Assembly (NCBI GenBank): GCA_020627425.1
Contig: JAHKXX010000218.1
Coordinates: 1 to 10,481, forward strand
DNA length: 10,481 nucleotides
DNA from: a bacterium
GTDB taxonomy: Bacteria; Bacillota; Clostridia; Oscillospirales; Acutalibacteraceae
Direction of reading: 5' to 3'
The translations under genes were made by a program, and so were the position numbers. A model generated the notes under the pieces. It was given only the letters and a program-made list of their open reading frames with translations. It was not told the origin of the DNA and ran no database searches. Shown here one piece after another: positions 5,085 to 10,481 of the stretch. Numbering within the stretch: position 1 is the first letter of the stretch; every line of letters begins with the position of its first letter.

Positions 5085-8000
5085 ATGAACGCAAAAAGAG
5101 CTTCCAAGCGCATAGTAGCCTCCATTCTCTCGCTGATGCTTGTTTTCAGCTGTTTTGTCATCCCCGCAGTTTCGGTAAATGCGGCTGACGAAACCGTTGT
5201 AAATATTCATTATCATCGTGCAGACGGAGACTATGCGGATTGGAATATCTGGACATGGACTGACGGCGGCGGAAAGATAGACCACGAGCCTCCTTATCAG
5301 TTTGGCGAGCAGCTTGACGAGAACGGCGCTGCTGTAGCTACTATCACCGTAGTTGAGTCTACTCAGAGACTCGGCTTCATCGTAAGGACAGACCAGTGGG
5401 CAAAGGATCCCGACGGCGACAGATTTATAGATATGAGCGGTGTTATCTCGGGTACGGTAGACGTATACTGCGAGTCCGGCTCGGCGCTCAATGACTTCAC
5501 CGTAGACTACAGCAATGCTGTAATGGGTATGAAGCTGAAATCTGCCGGCGCAAAGAACAGAACCACTATCGAGTATACACTGACCAGCGCACCGACTGCG
5601 GACGAACCCGTAACGATCGCTGATTTTGCTCTTACAAATGCACTGGGCGAGGCTATAGAGCTGACCGGCTTTACAAACAATGGTAAAGACGGTACTCTGA
5701 CAGTAGGCACAGAGCTTGACTACCTGAAGGATTATACTATTTCCTTCCGCGGCGTTTCAATATCTCTTGCTATGCCCGACTATTTCTCGTCAGAGGAATT
5801 CGAGAGCCAGTACACCTATGACGGCAACGACCTCGGCGCTACTTATTCACCCGAGAGCACAGCCTTCCGCGTATGGGCGCCTACAGCAAACAAGGTAGAG
5901 CTGAACCTCTACGAAGCAGGCAACGGCGGCAAGGCATACAGCACTGTAGAAATGACAAAGGATGTAAAGGGTACTTGGGTAGCGACCGTAGCAGGCGACC
6001 TTAACAAGAAGTACTATACTTACAATGCATACTTTGACGGCAAGACAAACAAGGACATCGTTGACCCCTATGCACGCACAGTAGGCGTAAACGGTGCAAG
6101 AGGCGAGATAGTAGACCTCGATTCTACAGATCCCGAGGGCTGGGAAACTGACACAAGACACACCTACAAAAACCCCACAGACCTCGAGATATACGAGCTT
6201 CACATTCGTGACTTCTCTGTTGCGGCAAACAGCGGTATAACCAACAAGGGCAAGTACATAGCCTTTACAGAGACAGGCACAACTACTCCCGACGGTCAGA
6301 AGACAGGTATCGACTATCTGAAGGATCTCGGAGTTACATCCGTACATATACTTCCGTCCTACGACTACGGCTCAGTAGACGAGACAAAGCTTGAAACAAA
6401 GGCACAGTATAACTGGGGCTATGACCCGGTAAACTACAACTCACCCGAAGGCTCCTACTCTACAGACCCCTATAACGGCGAAGTAAGAGTAAACGAGTAC
6501 AAGCAGATGGTACAGGCACTCCATAATGCAGGTATCGGTGTAATAATGGACGTTGTTTACAACCACACCTATAACACCAACTATTGCTTTGAAAAGCTTG
6601 TTCCGGGCTATTTCTACAGGCCCGGCTCCAATGGCTCCGGCTGCGGCAACGACGTTGCTTCCGAGCGTTCAATGGTAAGCAAGTTTATATCCGACTCAGT
6701 AGCATACTGGGCAGACGAGTATCACCTTGACGGCTTCCGCTTTGACCTTATGGGTCTTATAGATGTCGACACCATGAATGATGTCCGCGCAAAGGTTGAC
6801 AAGGTAGACGACGAGATATTCATCTACGGCGAGGGCTGGTCTATTTCCACCCTTACAACAAAGAAGGTACAGCTTGCTACACAGCTTAATTCCGCTCTTA
6901 CACCCGGTATCGCATACTTCAGCGACACTATCCGCGATATGATAAAGGGCTCCGTTTTCGACGCAGCAGAAAAGGGCTATGTAAACGGCGAAACAAAGCA
7001 CAACAAGGCTATAATAAACACAGTACAGTATTCAAAGAAATGGTCGCCTTCTCCGACGCAGACTATAAACTACTCAGACTGTCACGACAATCTGACTCTC
7101 TGGGACAAGATAAGATCTTCTAACGGCGACGACAGCGAAGAGGATCAGATCAGACAGAACCTGTTTGCGGCTGCTATAGTACATACCGCACAGGGCGTAC
7201 CGTTTATGATGAGCGGTGAGGAATTCCTCAGAACAAAGACAAAGGCTGACGGCACGTTTGAACACAACAGCTATGCGTCCCCCGACTCCGTAAACGAGCT
7301 TGACTACAGCAGAGCTTCTACCTACAGCGATGTATACAACTACTACAAGGGTCTTATACAGTTCCGTAAGGCTCATCCTGCATTCAGACTGACGACTGCT
7401 GAGGATGTTACTGCGGCTTATGCAGACAACTACGACGAGAAGGGTACTACTATCACATCTCTCGGCACATATAACGCTGAGAAGGGCGTTGCTGTTTACA
7501 AGATAGACGCAACAGGCGTAAAGGGCGAAACAGCCGACGAGTTTATGGTTGTATATAACCCCCTGTATACAGACACAATAATCACACTTCCCGAGGGACA
7601 GTGGAGCGTTCTTGTAAACGACAAGACAGCAGGCACAGAAGAGCTGAGCAAGGAAACAGGCTCTGTATCCGTACCGAAGCTTTCCGCTATGGTGCTTGCT
7701 AAGAACCTCAAGGAAAAAGAGGAGATGGATCCCGACAAGGAGATTACATCTGCTGCTGCTATAGCTGAGGACGGACATACAGTAGGCGTTACAGGCTCCT
7801 TTAACGGATGGAAAGAGGACATAGCACTCAGCGACGACGACGGCGACGGTGTATATGAGACTGAGATCGTTATCGATGAAGTAACAGAGGATATGCTCCT
7901 TGACGGTGCTGTACAGTTCAAGGTTCGTCTTGACGGACAGTGGACAAACAGCTGGGGTATGTACGAGAAAGAGTATAGCCGTACCTTTAACAGCCAGACA

Positions 8001-8354
8001 AACTACAGAGTAGACTGTGCTGCCGGCGACAAGGTAACTATCCAGTTCAGATTCTACAGCAATAAGGACATCAACGGCAACACCGGCGATGATGCTGACT
8101 TTATGCTGCTTGTAGCAGACTTCGATGCTAATGTCGTGTCTCCCGAGCCGGAGTATGTACTTGGTGATATAAACGGCGACGGTACAGCAGACATAGCAGA
8201 CGCATTGATGGCTGCAAGATATGACGCAGGTCTTATGGAGCTTCCCTCAGAGACAGCACAAAAAGCCGGCGACGTTACCGGCGACGGTGTCGTTAATATA
8301 GCAGATGCGCTCAAGATAGCAAGATTTGACGCACAGCTTATTACCGAGCTCTGA
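5085..8354 (+). CDS. Secreted modular type I pullulanase (GH13) with CBM41 and C-terminal dockerin
   Basis: This extracellular debranching enzyme should cleave alpha-1,6 linkages in starch or pullulan. Residues 1-33 are a signal peptide (basic start, VNA/AD cleavage). A CBM41 follows at about 36-131, with HYHRADGDY and the ligand-type tryptophans W53, W56 and W58. N2 and CBM48-like modules span about 140-350 (AFRVWAPTA at 260-268). The catalytic barrel spans about 365-770, with type I signature YNWGYDP (442-448), region I DVVYNH (489-494), nucleophile Asp554 in GFRFD, acid/base Glu583 in YGEGW and region IV His667-Asp668. A beta domain runs to 875. An X25-like starch-binding module at about 886-1012 has GSFNGW and FKVRLDGQW. 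A type I dockerin (1026-1089) has two calcium loops, DINGDGTADIAD and DVTGDGVVNIAD. All catalytic residues are present. AAGGAG sits eight bases before the ATG. The dockerin implies attachment to a cohesin scaffold encoded elsewhere. Confidence 0.96.
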   Translation: MNAKRASKRIVASILSLMLVFSCFVIPAVSVNAADETVVNIHYHRADGDYADWNIWTWTDGGGKIDHEPPYQFGEQLDENGAAVATITVVESTQRLGFIVRTDQWAKDPDGDRFIDMSGVISGTVDVYCESGSALNDFTVDYSNAVMGMKLKSAGAKNRTTIEYTLTSAPTADEPVTIADFALTNALGEAIELTGFTNNGKDGTLTVGTELDYLKDYTISFRGVSISLAMPDYFSSEEFESQYTYDGNDLGATYSPESTAFRVWAPTANKVELNLYEAGNGGKAYSTVEMTKDVKGTWVATVAGDLNKKYYTYNAYFDGKTNKDIVDPYARTVGVNGARGEIVDLDSTDPEGWETDTRHTYKNPTDLEIYELHIRDFSVAANSGITNKGKYIAFTETGTTTPDGQKTGIDYLKDLGVTSVHILPSYDYGSVDETKLETKAQYNWGYDPVNYNSPEGSYSTDPYNGEVRVNEYKQMVQALHNAGIGVIMDVVYNHTYNTNYCFEKLVPGYFYRPGSNGSGCGNDVASERSMVSKFISDSVAYWADEYHLDGFRFDLMGLIDVDTMNDVRAKVDKVDDEIFIYGEGWSISTLTTKKVQLATQLNSALTPGIAYFSDTIRDMIKGSVFDAAEKGYVNGETKHNKAIINTVQYSKKWSPSPTQTINYSDCHDNLTLWDKIRSSNGDDSEEDQIRQNLFAAAIVHTAQGVPFMMSGEEFLRTKTKADGTFEHNSYASPDSVNELDYSRASTYSDVYNYYKGLIQFRKAHPAFRLTTAEDVTAAYADNYDEKGTTITSLGTYNAEKGVAVYKIDATGVKGETADEFMVVYNPLYTDTIITLPEGQWSVLVNDKTAGTEELSKETGSVSVPKLSAMVLAKNLKEKEEMDPDKEITSAAAIAEDGHTVGVTGSFNGWKEDIALSDDDGDGVYETEIVIDEVTEDMLLDGAVQFKVRLDGQWTNSWGMYEKEYSRTFNSQTNYRVDCAAGDKVTIQFRFYSNKDINGNTGDDADFMLLVADFDANVVSPEPEYVLGDINGDGTADIADALMAARYDAGLMELPSETAQKAGDVTGDGVVNIADALKIARFDAQLITEL

Positions 8355-8375
8355 TACAGTTTAAAAACAGATCTG

Positions 8376-8410
8376 ACAGCGCGCTCCCGTTTGGGAGTGC
8401 GTTGTTTTTT
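8376..8410 (+). terminator. Intrinsic terminator after the pullulanase
   Basis: CGCGCTCCC (8380-8388) and GGGAGTGCG (8393-8401) pair around a GTTT loop, and the stem extends outward to 13 bp with ACAG/TTGT. Six T residues follow (8405-8410). It begins 22 bp after the stop codon and separates the pullulanase from typA. Confidence 0.9.
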
Positions 8411-8494
8411 ACATCAGCGATTACCAAAAAGAAGCGGTATTATCTAATAATTTTTTTACTATTTGCAGAAATTTTTGTTTTGAATTTGATTTTA

Positions 8495-8523
8495 TTGTAT
8501 CACCCGATAAAATGTGCTATAAT
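8495..8523 (+). promoter_or_regulatory. Promoter of typA
   Basis: TTGTAT (8495-8500) and TATAAT (8518-8523) are 17 bp apart, and TGC directly before the -10 gives an extended -10. It lies 46 bp ahead of the typA start and behind the pullulanase terminator, so typA is transcribed on its own. Confidence 0.75.
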
Positions 8524-8568
8524 AAGTGCGTTTAATCAGAATCAAGATAAATAAAAGAGGTACTATCT

Positions 8569-10395
8569 ATGGATATCAGAGAAGATTTGAGGAATGTCGC
8601 GATAATTGCCCATGTCGATCATGGAAAGACAACGCTTGTAGACCAGCTGCTCAGGCAAAGCGGTGTTTTCCGTGAGAACGAGGCAGTCGCAGAGCGTGTA
8701 ATGGACTCGGGCGATCTTGAGCGCGAAAGAGGAATTACCATTCTCTCAAAAAATACGGCAGTTATGTATAACGGAACTAAGATAAATATAGTAGACACCC
8801 CCGGTCATGCGGACTTTGGCGGCGAAGTAGAGCGTATACTGATGATGGTTGACGGCGTAGTTCTGCTCGTAGACGCATTTGAGGGCTGTATGCCACAGAC
8901 AAGATTTGTTCTGAAGAAGGCTCTCGGTCTTGGCAAAAAGCCGCTTGTTGTTGTTAACAAGATAGACCGTCCCGGCGCACGCCCCGAGGAGGTCGTTGAC
9001 GAGGTGCTCGATCTGTTTATAGAGCTTGGTGCGGATGATGACCAGCTGGAGTTCCCTGTAGTATATGCATCGGGCCGTGACGGCTATGCTTCTCTTGACC
9101 CTTATGAAAAGGGTACCGATATGACGCCTCTGTTTGAAAAGATAATAGAAGAAATACCGGCTCCTCAGGGAGATATGAACGGTCCGCTTCAGCTTTTGTT
9201 CTCGAACATAGATGCTGACGAGTATGTAGGCCGTATAGGCATCGGCAGAGTGGAAAGAGGCAGCTGTAGAGTAGGACAGAATATCACTCTCTGTCATAAT
9301 GACGGCAGCCGAAAAAATGCAAAAATAACCAAGCTGTACCAGTTTGAAGGTCTGAAAAGAGTGGAAGCCGACAGCGCAAGCCTTGGTGATATAGTTGCGG
9401 TTTCGGGTATAGCCGACCTGAATATTGGAGAGACAGCCTGTGACCCCGAGCATCAGGAGCCGCTGCCCTTTGTCAAAATTGACGAGCCGACAGTATCTAT
9501 GCTCTTTATGGTAAACGACAGCCCCTTTGCAGGCAGAGAGGGAAAGTACGTTACATCAAGAAATCTTCGAGACCGCCTGTTCAAAGAGGTCGAAACAAAC
9601 GTGGCTATGCGTGTAGAGGAGACAGATTCCGCCGACACCTTCAAGGTATCCGGCAGAGGAGAGCTGCACCTTTCTATACTTATAGAGCAGATGCGCCGTC
9701 AGGACTATGAGTTTCAGGTTTCTCGCCCAAAGGTAATAATGAAGGAGAAGGACGGCAAGCTTTTGGAGCCGATGGAGCTGCTTATGATAGAGGTGCCGGA
9801 TAACTATGTAGGCGCTATTATGGAGAAATTAGGCTCCAGAAAAGCAGAGCTGATAAATATGGGTACAAGAGAGTCCGGTACCACTCATATAGAGTTCCGT
9901 ATACCGGCGCGTGGTCTTATGGGTTATCGTCCCGAGTTTATGACCGATACAAACGGAAACGGTATTATGAACCACCTCTTTGACGGGTATGAGGAGTACA
10001 AGGGCGACATACAGTCGCGCTCGCAGGGCTCGCTGATAGCCCACGAAACGGGCGAAAGCACAGGCTACGGACTTTTTGCCGCTCAGGACAGAGGCAGATT
10101 GTTTATAGGACCGGGCGTCGAGGTCTACGAGGGTATGATAGTAGGCGCAAACCCCAAAAACGAGGATATGGTAGTAAACGTATGCAAAAAGAAGCATATC
10201 ACAAATACCCGTGCCTCAGGCTCTGACGAGGCGCTGAAGCTTACTCCGCCGACGGTGCTCAGTCTGGAGCAGTCGCTTGAATTTATAAATGATGATGAGC
10301 TTGTTGAGGTCACTCCGAAGTCTATCAGAATGAGAAAGACCATACTCAACAAGGAGAAGCGTCTGAAAGCTCAGAGCCGAGCAAACAACGGCTGA
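8569..10395 (+). CDS. typA: Ribosome-associated translational GTPase TypA/BipA
   Basis: The 608-residue protein is a translation-factor GTPase that binds the ribosome and assists 50S subunit assembly and stress or low-temperature growth in bacteria studied. The GTP motifs are complete: G1 AHVDHGKTT (14-22), G2 RGIT (54-57), G3 DTPGH (76-80) and G4 NKID (130-133). The rest follows the EF-G-like order without domain IV, and the TypA-specific C-terminal domain is recognisable in RGLMGYRPEFMTDTNG and in the late segments HETGESTGYGL, VCKKKHITNTRASG and KSIRMRKTILNK. Length is normal (about 605-615). AGAGGT is eight bases before the ATG. It has its own promoter, and the following exonuclease gene begins five bases after its stop, so the two are probably co-transcribed and translationally coupled. 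Nothing is truncated or unusual. Confidence 0.98.
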   Translation: MDIREDLRNVAIIAHVDHGKTTLVDQLLRQSGVFRENEAVAERVMDSGDLERERGITILSKNTAVMYNGTKINIVDTPGHADFGGEVERILMMVDGVVLLVDAFEGCMPQTRFVLKKALGLGKKPLVVVNKIDRPGARPEEVVDEVLDLFIELGADDDQLEFPVVYASGRDGYASLDPYEKGTDMTPLFEKIIEEIPAPQGDMNGPLQLLFSNIDADEYVGRIGIGRVERGSCRVGQNITLCHNDGSRKNAKITKLYQFEGLKRVEADSASLGDIVAVSGIADLNIGETACDPEHQEPLPFVKIDEPTVSMLFMVNDSPFAGREGKYVTSRNLRDRLFKEVETNVAMRVEETDSADTFKVSGRGELHLSILIEQMRRQDYEFQVSRPKVIMKEKDGKLLEPMELLMIEVPDNYVGAIMEKLGSRKAELINMGTRESGTTHIEFRIPARGLMGYRPEFMTDTNGNGIMNHLFDGYEEYKGDIQSRSQGSLIAHETGESTGYGLFAAQDRGRLFIGPGVEVYEGMIVGANPKNEDMVVNVCKKKHITNTRASGSDEALKLTPPTVLSLEQSLEFINDDELVEVTPKSIRMRKTILNKEKRLKAQSRANNG

Positions 10396-10400
10396 CAGGC

Positions 10401-10481
10401 ATGAGCTATGTTATACTGGATCTGGAATGGAACAGCGGCTACAGCAAAAGCACAGGAGGCTTTTTTAACGAGATAATAGAG
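10401..10481 (+). CDS. DEDDh-type 3'-5' exonuclease (N-terminal 27 codons, cut by window edge)
   Basis: An ATG five bases after the typA stop opens a frame that stays open to the window edge. The translation begins MSYVILDLEWNSGYS and continues to FFNEIIE. The I-L-D-L-E-W segment with Asp7 and Glu9 is the ExoI motif (DxE) of the DnaQ/RNase T exonuclease superfamily, and N-E-I-I-E is the usual lead into the IGAV strand of that fold. These enzymes remove nucleotides from 3' ends of DNA or RNA using two metal ions; the substrate of this member cannot be told from the fragment. No strong ribosome site separates it from typA, consistent with translational coupling. Confidence 0.72.
   Translation, partial: MSYVILDLEWNSGYSKSTGGFFNEIIE

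Noticed and set aside
5847..9453. Long minus-strand open frames opposite the pullulanase and typA (for example 7074-7778 and 8746-9453)
   Set aside because: They are shadows of strongly coding plus-strand genes with full catalytic and GTP-binding motifs. The minus translations are rich in Cys, Tyr and Val and resemble nothing.
1..10481. CRISPR arrays, tRNA or rRNA genes
   Set aside because: No regularly spaced direct repeats and no tRNA- or rRNA-like segments were seen on either strand.

Overview
The window reads as a junction between a mobile element and chromosome in a low-to-mid G+C gut Firmicute of the Ruminococcus type (Oscillospiraceae). The grounds are a secreted pullulanase that ends in a type I dockerin, chromosomal genes rich in ATA and AGA codons, and a TnpX/TndX-family large serine recombinase next to a TnpW-like gene, a pairing typical of integrative elements in these bacteria. 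The species cannot be fixed from this sequence.

Left half (1 to about 4200), mobile-element DNA, AT-rich in its first 2.1 kb. On the minus strand are the first 31 codons of a D12-class adenine DNA methyltransferase, running off the left edge, and a complete DUF4238 gene behind it. Between them lie two sets of inverted repeats, one with crossing stems that cannot all form together. From 1200 to 1696 there is no protein gene, but there is a sigma-A promoter with both hexamers at consensus, a tandem 7-bp repeat at its start point and, about 130 nt on, a long terminator hairpin. Together they predict a short structured RNA or an attenuated leader. A block of about 125 bp at 1276-1401 recurs inverted at 2014-2135. 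A 102-residue protein resembling the C-terminal end of P4-type primases lies between the copies. A TnpW-like protein and the serine recombinase follow on the plus strand.

Middle (4180-5084), the likely right border of the element: short direct repeats, a strong terminator, a multi-hairpin GC-rich intergenic repeat, then a small cysteine-rich lipoprotein gene. The exact junction is not visible.

Right half (5085-10481), chromosome: a 1089-residue modular pullulanase (signal peptide, CBM41, N2/CBM48-like modules, GH13 catalytic domain, X25-like starch-binding module, dockerin) with its own promoter and terminator; then typA/bipA with its own promoter; then the first 27 codons of a DEDDh-type 3'-5' exonuclease five bases behind typA. 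The pullulanase is the ecologically telling gene. It should debranch starch or pullulan outside the cell while attached through the dockerin to a cohesin scaffold, as in an amylosome or cellulosome. No cohesin gene is in the window.
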